Origin: Prevotella sp.
Lineage (GTDB): Bacteria; Bacteroidota; Bacteroidia; Bacteroidales; Bacteroidaceae
Reading direction: 5' to 3'
NCBI GenBank assembly: GCA_017449675.1
Contig: JAFTFG010000011.1
Coordinates: 1-35,435, forward strand
DNA: 35,435 nt
Shown here: positions 24,110 to 32,506 of the stretch, piece after piece
Position numbering within the stretch: the stretch's first letter is position 1
How the letters are laid out: each line of letters starts with the position of its first letter
Notes under the pieces: model-generated
Databases searched by the model: none
What the model was told of the DNA's origin: nothing
The model's input: only the letters and a program-made list of their open reading frames with translations
Translations under genes and position numbers: made by a program

Positions 24110-25318
24110 CTAGTGCTCATGTATATGCCATACTTGTGTCACTTTTTGGCGGATGGCAAGGAAGTTAAGAAGGGAGATCAGTGCATAGAGAGCCAGTCCT
24201 GTGAGAAGGGTGGGTGTCATGCTGTCGGCACTGAAACTGGGATAGAGTTGCCCGAACAGAGGGAGGTAATAGTTTCTGAGTATCAGGACGAGGATAATGG
24301 AAAACACGAGAACCAGTGTGTTGAGGCTGATGGTTAACAGGTGATACGGCCGTGCCACCGCTGTCGGTGAATAGCCGATCAGTAGAAGGTTGTCGATCTT
24401 CTGTGTGTTCTTCTGTAGTAATAGGAAAATACTGAGCAGGAGCACATAGAAGGCAAGGACACTGATGATCAGTCCTATTACGAGAACGATACTGATGATG
24501 ATTCTCAGGAAATGGGCAGTCTTCGCTGCCTCGGCATCATCAGCCTCTGTCTCATATCCGTTCTTCTCGAGGTAATCGGACAGTTGCTCGTCAGCAGGAT
24601 TACTGACTGTGACGATGAGGCGGGACGGCTCGGGCTGTCGGTCGGGGGAGAGCGTGGCGTTCATCACATCCATGAAATGCTGAGGGACGAGAATGGTGTT
24701 GAGTTTTTTCGAGAAGGCGACGACACGTCCTGATAACTCACGACGTTCTGCCGTACCACGGAGAATGAAATGGATTTTCACCATCGAGACCAATCCCTCA
24801 GAGAGGGCCGGTAGTCCTTGACTACTGGCGAACCCGAAATTATAGAGATTAAGATAGTTACGGGGCAATATGATAGGCACTTCTTCATCGCCCTCTTCCC
24901 ATTTCCAGTGTGACAGGTCTACATCGATGAACGCATCAGGGACAGCCTCGAAGAACATGTCAGTGGAGAATTGCACACCCAGTCGTTGACTACCCAGGGT
25001 GGCCACGACACTGAATAGGGAGGGCGTGAAAGTCCCGACATCACTGACAAACGACTGTTGGCGGACATTGTCAATCTCTTCTGTGGTGAATGTAGGAGCC
25101 TTGCCTGTCAGGGTGCGAACGGTACTTACATGCTTAGCCATCACCATCTGTCCTGGTTTCATAAAACTGTCACTGCCAGTAAACATCGGGATGATATCGG
25201 TGGCAAACTGGATGGCGGCCAGTACGATGGTCATACCACACAGGTTGGCGAGCACGAAGCCCGCCAACTGTCCTGCGTTGATATGTCGGCTTAATAGCCT
25301 GTAGAGTAATTTGTTCAC
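24110..25318 (-). CDS. FtsX/MacB-like ABC transporter permease family protein
   Basis: Inner-membrane protein with the FtsX-like layout: one N-terminal span (about residues 18-46), a large extracytoplasmic region (about 47-270) and three C-terminal spans (about 272-302, 326-350, 370-393). The 402 residues are the usual length for a MacB-type permease. The start is GTG (25318-25316), giving MNKLLYRLLSRH. It begins 7 nt after the DUF4836 lipoprotein stop, so the two form an operon. No ATPase gene is nearby, so it either shares a distant ATPase or works in another way. Transported substrate and role are unknown; involvement with the neighbouring lipoprotein is an inference from position. Confidence 0.75.
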   Translation of the reverse strand: MNKLLYRLLSRHINAGQLAGFVLANLCGMTIVLAAIQFATDIIPMFTGSDSFMKPGQMVMAKHVSTVRTLTGKAPTFTTEEIDNVRQQSFVSDVGTFTPSLFSVVATLGSQRLGVQFSTDMFFEAVPDAFIDVDLSHWKWEEGDEEVPIILPRNYLNLYNFGFASSQGLPALSEGLVSMVKIHFILRGTAERRELSGRVVAFSKKLNTILVPQHFMDVMNATLSPDRQPEPSRLIVTVSNPADEQLSDYLEKNGYETEADDAEAAKTAHFLRIIISIVLVIGLIISVLAFYVLLLSIFLLLQKNTQKIDNLLLIGYSPTAVARPYHLLTISLNTLVLVFSIILVLILRNYYLPLFGQLYPSFSADSMTPTLLTGLALYALISLLNFLAIRQKVTQVWHIHEH

Positions 25319-25325
25319 AGGGGAA

Positions 25326-26741
25326 TTACATGATTTGTTTCAGGAAAAGATCCAAGAAATACTGTAGGGGATCTTTCTCCTGGTCTTTCATCTTAAGGAC
25401 TAACTCACAAGAGGTGTCACTAGTATCATACCACTCGGCAGCACTGATATGGTCGGCAGCCATCTTGGCACTGCTGCTGGCAGTACGGTTGATCATACTG
25501 GCAAGATTGGAGATCAACTCAATGTCACAAGCCAGGTAGAAACGGCGGCCCTTAACGTTGCCTTTGTCATAGCCTTCCTTCGCTTCTGTGAAAGCACCTT
25601 TCTCACCGATAGCCAAGTAGGTGGTGCCATCCTTGAAACCGAAGTCTATACCTTTCTCCGGCTTCAAACCGTTTTGCTTGGCGAGATCCAGAATGCTCTG
25701 GTCCTTGGTGTTGATATAGATAGCAGCCTCCGGCATAAGTCCTTTGACCTCACTGACACCTATAACGAAGTCACCGTCAATAGACTCCAGTACTTTCTTT
25801 GCCAGTTCTTTCTGACTGTCAGCACCGATATTCTTCAAAGCATCGTTCTTCTCTAATAACTCATAGAGTTTCTTACCGTCGAAGTTGGCATACATCACAA
25901 AGGCACCCTTGGCAATGTATTTCAGGTAATCGCCGTCAATCGTTCCACAGATGTCAGTACTTTGTTTGATGGCTTTCTTCCATGCGTCCGATTTTGCCAG
26001 TGTCTCAGCAGAGAGTTTGGCGACACCCTTGTCGGAAGTAAGGTCCAGGAAAAGACTCAGGTCTTTTAACTCAGCACCTTCTGGAAGTGACTGCTTGGCT
26101 TTCTCGTTGACAAGTTCCTCAAAAGCCACCATAGGAATCAGTGCCTTGATGAAGCCCTTGCCTTCAGAGAACTTTCCGAAGTCGTCATTCTCGGCCATGG
26201 TATTCTGGGTATCGTCGTTCTTGAAGAGTGCTACCACTTCGTCGAGGCTGTAAGACTCTGTGTAGAAGAAATTAGCGTCATCGAATGCGATGATGTCCCT
26301 CTTGTTCTGGATATACTGGATACCGTCTTTCTCCTGGGTTGCCTCCAGGCCGCCTTCTTTCGCTACGGTATTCAGCAACTGGGCGAAGTCGTCTTTGTCA
26401 AGAAGGGTACCTGTCGCACCGCTCTTTTGCTCTTTCGTGACGAAAGCGAAAATAGGCTCGCGCAGGTCGACACCGGCTTTGGCGGGATCCTCGACAATCT
26501 TCTTGATCAGGTCTTTGGTCTCTTGGTTCTTGGCATTTTGCTCAATAGTCTCCAGCAACTTGTTCTTTGCTTCCTCGTTGTCGCTGACTTTGCTCTTCTC
26601 GAACATCTGCTTCACATCAATGCTGACAACAGCAGCGTCAGCAGGAATAAACTTAGCACTCTTGGGCACTTTTGAACACGATGCAAGTACGAATACCGCC
26701 ATTAGCAGCAGATACGTCCAGTTGAATTTCCTTTGATTCAT
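25326..26741 (-). CDS. DUF4836 family lipoprotein
   Basis: Predicted lipoprotein of unknown function. A lipoprotein signal peptide ends in LASC, with the modified cysteine at residue 22. The 471-residue protein then reads PKSAKFIPADAAVVSIDVKQMFEKS, which together with the overall length resembles the DUF4836 family of Bacteroidota; the family name is from recall of the pattern. The body is a mix of strands and helices without catalytic motifs that I recognise. It has its own -7 element (26798-26791), about 50 bases upstream of the start. It is followed after 7 nt by the FtsX-like permease gene, so the two proteins may work together at the envelope. Confidence 0.78.
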   Translation of the reverse strand: MNQRKFNWTYLLLMAVFVLASCSKVPKSAKFIPADAAVVSIDVKQMFEKSKVSDNEEAKNKLLETIEQNAKNQETKDLIKKIVEDPAKAGVDLREPIFAFVTKEQKSGATGTLLDKDDFAQLLNTVAKEGGLEATQEKDGIQYIQNKRDIIAFDDANFFYTESYSLDEVVALFKNDDTQNTMAENDDFGKFSEGKGFIKALIPMVAFEELVNEKAKQSLPEGAELKDLSLFLDLTSDKGVAKLSAETLAKSDAWKKAIKQSTDICGTIDGDYLKYIAKGAFVMYANFDGKKLYELLEKNDALKNIGADSQKELAKKVLESIDGDFVIGVSEVKGLMPEAAIYINTKDQSILDLAKQNGLKPEKGIDFGFKDGTTYLAIGEKGAFTEAKEGYDKGNVKGRRFYLACDIELISNLASMINRTASSSAKMAADHISAAEWYDTSDTSCELVLKMKDQEKDPLQYFLDLFLKQIM

Positions 26742-26790
26742 AAGTTAAGTATTATTGGGTTAAAGATTGATATAAATTCAAATCATGGTA

Positions 26791-26798
26791 CAAAGATA
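26791..26798 (-). promoter_or_regulatory. -7 element for the DUF4836 lipoprotein gene
   Basis: TATCTTTG on the minus strand (26798-26791) matches TAnnTTTG exactly. No TTG is found at the usual 19-21 bp upstream, where the AT-rich heptamer repeats of 26804-26838 lie instead. The leader would be about 40 nt. Confidence 0.6.
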
Positions 26799-26803
26799 CA
26801 AAT

Positions 26804-26838
26804 AATTCATAATTCATAATTCATAATTGATAATTATT
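26804..26838. repeat. Heptamer tandem repeat between two divergent promoters
   Basis: Five contiguous 7-bp units: aattcat (26804, 26811 and 26818, all exact), aattgat (26825) and aattatt (26832). The run fills the space between the minus-strand -7 element (26798-26791) and the plus-strand -7 element (26842-26849), where the -33 regions of both promoters should be. Confidence 0.9.
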
Positions 26839-26841
26839 TTT

Positions 26842-26849
26842 TATCTTTG
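26842..26849 (+). promoter_or_regulatory. -7 element for rsmI
   Basis: TATCTTTG is an exact TAnnTTTG match. The rsmI ATG is at 26859, nine bases after the last G, so transcription starting 5-7 nt downstream would give a leader of only a few bases. No clear -33 TTG is present at the normal spacing. Confidence 0.65.
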
Positions 26850-26858
26850 CACAAAATT

Positions 26859-27533
26859 ATGGGTATATTATATATTGTACCCACGCCTGTGGGGAACATG
26901 GAAGATATGACTCTTCGAGCCATTCGTATCCTGAAAGAGGCCGATCTTGTATTGGCCGAGGATACACGTACATCGGGCATTCTGCTGAAGCATTTCCAGA
27001 TTCAGCAGCATCTTCTTTCCCATCATAAGTTCAATGAGCATGGTACCAGTGCGTCTGTGGTGGAACGGCTGAAGGCCGGACAGACCATTGCCTTGATCAG
27101 TGATGCGGGTACGCCAGGCATCTCTGATCCGGGGTTCTTCCTGGTGCGTGAGGCCGTCAAGGCAGGTATTGAGGTTCAGACGCTTCCCGGTGCTACGGCT
27201 TTTGTCCCAGCCTTGGTCAATAGCGGTTTGCCTTGTGACCGTTTCAGTTTTGAGGGTTTCCTGCCTCAGAAGAAAGGCAGACAGACCAAACTGCAAAGTC
27301 TTGTTGACGAGGAGCGTACGATGGTGTTCTATGAGTCCCCTTATCGGGTCCTGAAAACGCTGCAGCAGTTCGCGGAGGTGATGGGTCCTGACCGGCAGGT
27401 CAGCGTGTCTCGTGAGATAAGTAAGGTACATGAGGAGACTGTCCGTGGAACGCTAGAGGAGGTGATCACTCATTTTACGGAGCATGAGCCTCGTGGTGAG
27501 TTTGTGATTGTCCTGGCGGGGAAGGAAAAGTAA
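26859..27533 (+). CDS. rsmI: 16S rRNA (cytidine-1402-2'-O)-methyltransferase
   Basis: Methylates the ribose of C1402 in 16S rRNA at the decoding centre, using S-adenosylmethionine. With the ATG at 26859 the protein is 224 residues: MGILYIVPTPVGNMEDMTLRA at the start, AEDTRTSG (33-40) and SDAGTPGISDPG (81-92), which are signatures of the tetrapyrrole-methylase fold of RsmI. It is shorter than the E. coli protein because the C-terminal extension is absent, which is common in Bacteroidota. An in-frame TTG at 26847 is rejected because it lies within the -7 promoter element. It is followed 37 nt later by a lipoprotein gene without its own visible promoter. Confidence 0.95.
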   Translation: MGILYIVPTPVGNMEDMTLRAIRILKEADLVLAEDTRTSGILLKHFQIQQHLLSHHKFNEHGTSASVVERLKAGQTIALISDAGTPGISDPGFFLVREAVKAGIEVQTLPGATAFVPALVNSGLPCDRFSFEGFLPQKKGRQTKLQSLVDEERTMVFYESPYRVLKTLQQFAEVMGPDRQVSVSREISKVHEETVRGTLEEVITHFTEHEPRGEFVIVLAGKEK

Positions 27534-27535
27534 AT

Positions 27536-27567
27536 AAGGTAAAGAAGTAAAAAGGTAAAAAAGTAAA
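27536..27567 (+). repeat. Four-unit 8-bp repeat before the coiled-coil lipoprotein gene
   Basis: Units aaggtaaa (27536), gaagtaaa (27544), aaggtaaa (27552) and aaagtaaa (27560) are contiguous. They fill the 37-nt gap between rsmI and the next ATG at 27571 and end 3 bases before it, so they occupy the ribosome-binding region. Confidence 0.85.
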
Positions 27568-27570
27568 GAT

Positions 27571-28422
27571 ATGAAAAAGTTATTGATTTTGGCACTTGGT
27601 GCCGTAGCACTGGTAGCCTGCAAGCAGCAGGGACCGAAGGCAGAGGAGTTGATGATGGCACAGCAGGCTGACTCGCTGAACCGCATCATCCAACAGAAAG
27701 ACAATGAGATTAACGACATGCTGGGTACGCTGAACGAGATTGAGGAGGGCTTCCGGGCCATCAATGCGGCTCAGGATCGTGTGACCCTGGCCAAGGATGG
27801 AGAGGGTGCTAACCGTACACAACGTATCCGTGACAATATCGTACAGATTCAGCAGACCATGCAGCACAACCGTGAACTGATCAACAAGTTGAAGAATCAG
27901 TTGCGGCAGAGTTCGGTGAAGGGTGATGAGTTGCGTAAGACCATCGAGAATCTGGCTCAGCAGATGGAAGAGAAAGATAAGGAGATCAACCAACTCCGTC
28001 TGGATTTGAAGTCAAGGGATATCCGTCTGGCAGAACTGGGTAATGAGGTCGCTGATCTGACCGTAGAGACCTCTCAGCAGAAGGCGGAGTTGTCACAGAA
28101 GTCGGAGACGATTTCCGCTCAGGACAAACAACTCAATACCGCTTGGTTCGTGTTTGGTACGAAGAGTGAGTTGAAGGAACAGCATATCATCGAGAACGGT
28201 AAGGTACTACAGTCGAATTTCAACCGTGAGTACTTCACCAAGATAGACATCCGTGTTGACAAGGAGATCAAACTGTATTCTCGTTCAGCCAAGTTGTTGA
28301 CGGCCCATCCTTCTTCCAGTTATGTCTTGGAGCGTGATGCCAATAAACAGTATGTGCTGCGCATCACCAATCCGCAACTGTTCTGGTCAACCAGTAAGTA
28401 TCTCGTCATCCTGGTCAGTTAG
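27571..28422 (+). CDS. Coiled-coil lipoprotein, resembles Cbp1-type collagen-binding adhesin
   Basis: Predicted lipoprotein of 283 residues. The signal peptide ends LVAC, with the lipid-modified cysteine at residue 17. Residues about 25-190 are a long heptad-patterned, charged coiled coil (SLNRIIQQKDNEINDMLGTL onward, and QQMEEKDKEINQLRLDLKS). A small globular C-terminal domain begins near LNTAWFVFGTKSELKEQHII and may bind an envelope ligand. Overall layout and the NEIEEGFRAINAAQDRV stretch resemble a family annotated in Bacteroides as Cbp1-type collagen-binding adhesins; that name is from recall. Surface location is likely, but collagen binding is not shown here. It is probably cotranscribed with rsmI. 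Confidence 0.72.
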   Translation: MKKLLILALGAVALVACKQQGPKAEELMMAQQADSLNRIIQQKDNEINDMLGTLNEIEEGFRAINAAQDRVTLAKDGEGANRTQRIRDNIVQIQQTMQHNRELINKLKNQLRQSSVKGDELRKTIENLAQQMEEKDKEINQLRLDLKSRDIRLAELGNEVADLTVETSQQKAELSQKSETISAQDKQLNTAWFVFGTKSELKEQHIIENGKVLQSNFNREYFTKIDIRVDKEIKLYSRSAKLLTAHPSSSYVLERDANKQYVLRITNPQLFWSTSKYLVILVS

Positions 28423-28502
28423 TCGCAGGCGGGTGCAACCGTTTGCATGACGGGAAACGTGATATTTGGGGAGTGAGGTAAAGACTGCAAGTATAATTGT
28501 TG

Positions 28503-28510
28503 TACCTTTG
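28503..28510 (+). promoter_or_regulatory. -7 element for the alpha-amylase gene
   Basis: TACCTTTG is an exact consensus match. The start codon chosen for the amylase is at 28536, leaving a leader of about 20 nt. An in-frame ATG-less upstream extension beginning at 28497 would overlap this element and is therefore unlikely. No -33 TTG is seen at the normal distance. Confidence 0.65.
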
Positions 28511-28535
28511 CATCAAACTAAAAATCATAGATGCA

Positions 28536-30341
28536 ATGAAACAGTTCTTTACCTCACTTCTCATGTGTTTTGTATCTCTGACCACGATGGCTCAGGGATG
28601 GCCCGCCAACTATAGCGGTGTGATGTTACAAGGGTTCTATTGGGATTCATATACGGATACCAAGTGGACGAATTTGGAATCGCAGGCTGATGAACTCTCC
28701 CAGTTCTTTAACCTGATCTGGGTGCCACAGAGTGGCTATTGTAATACATTGTCCAACCAGATGGGCTATTCGGATATCTGGTGGCTCGATCACAAAAGCG
28801 CTTTCGGAACTGAGGATCAGTTGCGTGCTATGATTGCGACCTTCAAAGCCAAGAATGTAGGTATTATTGAGGATGTCGTCATCAACCACAAGAAAGGTAA
28901 CACCAGTTGGTGTGACTTCCCCAACGAGTCGAAGAACGGTTATACGCTGACGTGGGACAACACCAATTTCTCCGGTATCTGTCAGGATGACGAGTGTAAC
29001 AATGCTTCCAATCTCAGCAAATGGAGTACGGGTGGTAAGAAGACAACAGGTGCCAAAGATACGGGTATCAACTTCGACGGATGCCGTGACCTGGACCATA
29101 CCAATGCTACTGTCCAGCAGAATATCAAGACCTATCTTGATTTCTTGTTGAAGGACTTAGGTTATACTGGTTTCCGCTATGACATGGTGGGAGGCTATTC
29201 TCCAACGTATACAGGAATATACAATACCTCGGCAAAACCCGAATTCTCTGTTGGTGAGTACTGGATGAGTGATGGTAAGGCAGGACTGGTGAACTGGATT
29301 AACGGGACAAAGGTAGAGAATGTCATTCAGAGTGCCGCTTTCGACTTCACCATGAAATGGAACATCAATAATGCCTTTGAGAATAGTAATTGGGCGTCAC
29401 TCAATAGCGAAGCCTTGGCTAACGATGCCTCCTATTCCCGCTATGCCGTGACCTTCGTGGATAACCATGACACTTATCGGGAGACGAATAATAAATTGGA
29501 TGCCAATGTATGTGCCGCTAATGCCTATATCCTGACGATGCCGGGAACCCCCTGCCTGTTCTTGCCTCACTGGATGGACTATAAGGGTTCTCTGAAGAAG
29601 ATGATAACTGTCCGTAAGGCTGCGGGTATCACCAACCAGAGTACTATCCTGGAGTCATCTGTCAAGGGTGCCGGCTATGTCGTGAAGGTTCAGGGAACCA
29701 ACGGTACGGTCATGCTGATACTGGGTGGTTCACAGGGAGTGGACACCTCTGGTTTCCAACTGGCAGTGGAAGGTAGGAAATATAAGATGTACGTGAGTGA
29801 CGGTGTTGATATCTCTGCCGTCAGTGCGATCACTGATGTTGATGCGAAGACAGAGGCTACCACCACCATTCCGTCCTTCTGTACGGTAGAGGAGGGGGAG
29901 ACCTGTGCATTCTTCGAGGCTCCTGTCTCATGGGGCTCTACCACGGTAAACTGCTGGCGCTGGGATACCCAGTATAACTACACGGGTGGTTCATGGCCTG
30001 GAGTCGCTTGTACCAAGGTAGGTGTCGTCAATGGGAAGAACGTATGGAAATGGACTTACAAGGTGTCTGAGAGGAAGACTGTAACTGGTAATACCAATGA
30101 AGGTATCATCTTCAGTGCTAGTGGAAAACAGACTGGTGACATGATGTTCGTCAATGGTGGCTATTATCAGGAGGATGGCTTATGGGACACCGTAGGGTCA
30201 CCAACAGGTATTCAGATGGTGAAAGCAACAGACAACTCCTCAGCGGATACTTATTGGTACGACCTCTATGGCAGGCGACTGCCGGGTGAGCCTACTGCCA
30301 AGGGTATATACATCTACCAAGGAAAGAAATACGTGAAGTAA
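28536..30341 (+). CDS. Secreted GH13 alpha-amylase with C-terminal starch-binding-like module
   Basis: Endo-acting alpha-1,4-glucan hydrolase. The 601-residue protein has a signal peptide (MKQFFTSLLMCFVSLTTMAQ) and then the catalytic barrel. GH13 regions are DVVINH (113-118), GFRYDMVGG with nucleophile Asp216, SVGEYW with acid/base Glu241, and FVDNHD with Asp312. A C-terminal beta module (about 480-555), with WRWDTQYNYTGGSWPGVACTKVG, looks like a CBM26-type starch-binding domain. The last about 35 residues (YWYDLYGRRLPGEPTAKGIYIYQGKKYVK region) resemble the tail common on Prevotella exported proteins and related to type IX sorting domains. It has its own promoter and terminator. No Sus-like transporter is nearby, so it appears to be a stand-alone starch enzyme. 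Confidence 0.92.
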   Translation: MKQFFTSLLMCFVSLTTMAQGWPANYSGVMLQGFYWDSYTDTKWTNLESQADELSQFFNLIWVPQSGYCNTLSNQMGYSDIWWLDHKSAFGTEDQLRAMIATFKAKNVGIIEDVVINHKKGNTSWCDFPNESKNGYTLTWDNTNFSGICQDDECNNASNLSKWSTGGKKTTGAKDTGINFDGCRDLDHTNATVQQNIKTYLDFLLKDLGYTGFRYDMVGGYSPTYTGIYNTSAKPEFSVGEYWMSDGKAGLVNWINGTKVENVIQSAAFDFTMKWNINNAFENSNWASLNSEALANDASYSRYAVTFVDNHDTYRETNNKLDANVCAANAYILTMPGTPCLFLPHWMDYKGSLKKMITVRKAAGITNQSTILESSVKGAGYVVKVQGTNGTVMLILGGSQGVDTSGFQLAVEGRKYKMYVSDGVDISAVSAITDVDAKTEATTTIPSFCTVEEGETCAFFEAPVSWGSTTVNCWRWDTQYNYTGGSWPGVACTKVGVVNGKNVWKWTYKVSERKTVTGNTNEGIIFSASGKQTGDMMFVNGGYYQEDGLWDTVGSPTGIQMVKATDNSSADTYWYDLYGRRLPGEPTAKGIYIYQGKKYVK

Positions 30342-30344
30342 AGA

Positions 30345-30387
30345 AAACGAAGAAACTCCATCTCAATCGGGATGGAGTTTCTCGTTT
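30345..30387. terminator. Terminator between convergent amylase and pectinase genes
   Basis: AGAAACTCCATC (30351-30362) pairs with GATGGAGTTTCT (30371-30382) around an 8-nt loop, extended by AAACG/CGTTT with one bulged A. It could act in both directions. Its right arm ends at the stop codon of the minus-strand pectinase gene (30388-30386). Confidence 0.85.
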
Positions 30388-32491
30388 AATAGGCGACGAC
30401 CTTCCACAGGTCACGGATGCGAGCCTCGGGGTCCCAGCGGTCTCCGAAGGTCCATCGTGCAGTGACCGTATGGTATTCAGGTTTTCCTGGTGCCTTTTGC
30501 AGGTTATCCCTCAGCCAGCCGCTGTCACCTCCGTCTCGCCAACAGGCCCAGTAGTATGTGCGTTTCCCCCAAGGACAGGGATCGAGCACCTTGTCGGTAT
30601 AAGCATAGTGGATATCCTCGTCCAGGATGTTGGAGGATAACTGGCAGTGAACCAGATAGAACTGCGAGTCGTGATGGTAACGTCCCAGTGTCGTGGGACT
30701 CTTCGCATCAAACTGGGAGTCGACAATCACCAGTTTTTTGTCCGGGTCTCCTCGTCCGTCATGCCAGATGATGGCATGACCGTCTCCTTCGAAGCGGCAG
30801 CGGGTGGCATAGCACCAGCCGCGAGGACAGAGGAAGTCTACTCCTGAGCACCGTACGAAGAGGTCGGCATGGTAGTACATACCATTACCTTCTGGTGCCC
30901 AGAGTGATAAGGCATCATTACCATCGGAACAGACATTGCTATTGATAATAATGGTACGTGTAGCACGTCCATAGACGGCAAACTGGTGGGAGGTCGTTTT
31001 CTCTACCGTTGTCCCGTAGTTGTTATAGATGGTCAGACCGCTGATCAGGCAGTCGTCGGCTCCTTCCAATAGTTCTACAACACCGTGCTTGACGGGTTGT
31101 CCTTGGTAGGTCGTCACACGGGGCTTACTGCTCAGTTCCGCCCATTGGATGATAGTACTATCACGCTGTTCACCTACTAATACGATATTCGGACGGTCGA
31201 TGATGACCTTCTGGTCATAGATTCCTTTCTTGATCAGGATCTTATAAGGCTGGGCAGGTTGTGCGGGAGCCTTCTCGATGGCAGCCTGAATACTTTGTCC
31301 CGCTTCGACGATAGCATCGAAGTCAGAGAGATGGATGGCGGGACGGGCATACATATCATAGGTGCCGTTCTCGTTCATTCCCTTTGTCGTCAGACTGATC
31401 GTGACTTTATGTTGAGGATCATACTTGTCTGCCCATGCTTCATAGCGTGGGTATAGGTCGGCGATGCGGTCGACATACCAGCCATAGCCGTTGCGACGCT
31501 CATGACCGATCTGTTCTATCCGTCGACGGGGAATCCCGTCACGGTCGCAGACAAACGGTTCGGCGTGTTTCAGGTCATAGTAGCGGGCCCATAAGGGCTT
31601 CCGGGCAGTGGCATCCTCCACCAATACACGGTCGTGGTTGGGACTGCGCCAGTCTCCTCGAAACTCTTGTCTTACCCCTGTCAGTTTATGGTTGTCCAAC
31701 CAACGCATGGCTGCATGGACGGCTTTCTTGACACGCTCGTCAGGGTTGGGCAGTGTCATCAGCAGACGTACGATGGCTCCGCTCTCTGTCGAACAGTAGG
31801 AGGGTAACTCGAAGGCACGGGCGGGAGCCGGGAGATAGGTCTCACGGTCGTGTTGCTGGCACCATACTGTCAGTTCTCCGTCAGTCACTATCTGTGTTTT
31901 CAGGATACACTCCACCCCTTTCTCCAAGGCTTGGTGCATGCGTTTCTTCATGTTCTTGTCGGCAACATCCTGATAGGGAGTCTTGTCGTCGGCCATGTCA
32001 CGCAGTACTTCCAGTGTCCTGATCATGGCATCATCATTATAAGTGATGTGTATCTGATAGCCTTTGGGGTCGGGCCAGAACTGGGGCCATCCGCCATTGT
32101 CGTATTGTCCGCTGAGCAGGTATTCGGCTCCCCGCAGGACGGCATCACGGTATTTGGCATCTTTCGTTGCCTGGTAGAGGCGGGCCAGGTATGCCATCTG
32201 CATCGTGGTGGCTCCATTGTCGGTGGTGGAGTCGTCCCGTCGTTGTTGGTCCTTCAGAACTTTCTCTCTTTCCTGGTCGTTAAGCGGACGTGCCATATTG
32301 ATATTCTTAGGCCATCCTCCTGTTACTCGCTGGTACAGCAGAACCTGTTCACCGATACGGCGGGCTTCATCGGTTTTGAAGAACGCTGGGTGTGTCTCCC
32401 TCAGTCCTCTTTCCCGCTCTTTGAGTTGTGCGGATGTTGTTGTGCATACTGTCAATAACAGTAATGCCCACAAAATAGATTTCGTTTTCAT
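30386..32491 (-). CDS. PL10 pectate lyase - CE8 pectin methylesterase fusion
   Basis: Exported two-enzyme pectin-degrading protein, 701 residues, with a signal peptide (about 1-21, ending TSAQ). Residues about 30-355 are a family 10 polysaccharide lyase: VTGGWPKNI (56-64), DNGATTMQMAYLARLY (91-106), NGGWPQFWP (132-140) and the CQQHD...AFELPS region (211-231). Residues about 385-700 are a CE8 pectinesterase beta-helix with Asp526 (GNDAL), Asp552 (GVDF) and Arg604 (LGR) in the catalytic positions. Most CE8 enzymes have Gln before the first Asp; here it is Asn525. The enzyme would demethylate and then cleave pectin. It starts 15 nt after a glycosyltransferase gene and shares no visible promoter of its own. 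Confidence 0.88.
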   Translation of the reverse strand: MKTKSILWALLLLTVCTTTSAQLKERERGLRETHPAFFKTDEARRIGEQVLLYQRVTGGWPKNINMARPLNDQEREKVLKDQQRRDDSTTDNGATTMQMAYLARLYQATKDAKYRDAVLRGAEYLLSGQYDNGGWPQFWPDPKGYQIHITYNDDAMIRTLEVLRDMADDKTPYQDVADKNMKKRMHQALEKGVECILKTQIVTDGELTVWCQQHDRETYLPAPARAFELPSYCSTESGAIVRLLMTLPNPDERVKKAVHAAMRWLDNHKLTGVRQEFRGDWRSPNHDRVLVEDATARKPLWARYYDLKHAEPFVCDRDGIPRRRIEQIGHERRNGYGWYVDRIADLYPRYEAWADKYDPQHKVTISLTTKGMNENGTYDMYARPAIHLSDFDAIVEAGQSIQAAIEKAPAQPAQPYKILIKKGIYDQKVIIDRPNIVLVGEQRDSTIIQWAELSSKPRVTTYQGQPVKHGVVELLEGADDCLISGLTIYNNYGTTVEKTTSHQFAVYGRATRTIIINSNVCSDGNDALSLWAPEGNGMYYHADLFVRCSGVDFLCPRGWCYATRCRFEGDGHAIIWHDGRGDPDKKLVIVDSQFDAKSPTTLGRYHHDSQFYLVHCQLSSNILDEDIHYAYTDKVLDPCPWGKRTYYWACWRDGGDSGWLRDNLQKAPGKPEYHTVTARWTFGDRWDPEARIRDLWKVVAY

Positions 32492-32506
32492 GTAGTTTTG
32501 TTGTTT

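Noticed and set aside
26847-26858. TTG start for rsmI four codons upstream
   Set aside because: It lies inside the -7 promoter element, and the family start is MGILYIVPTPVGN at 26859.
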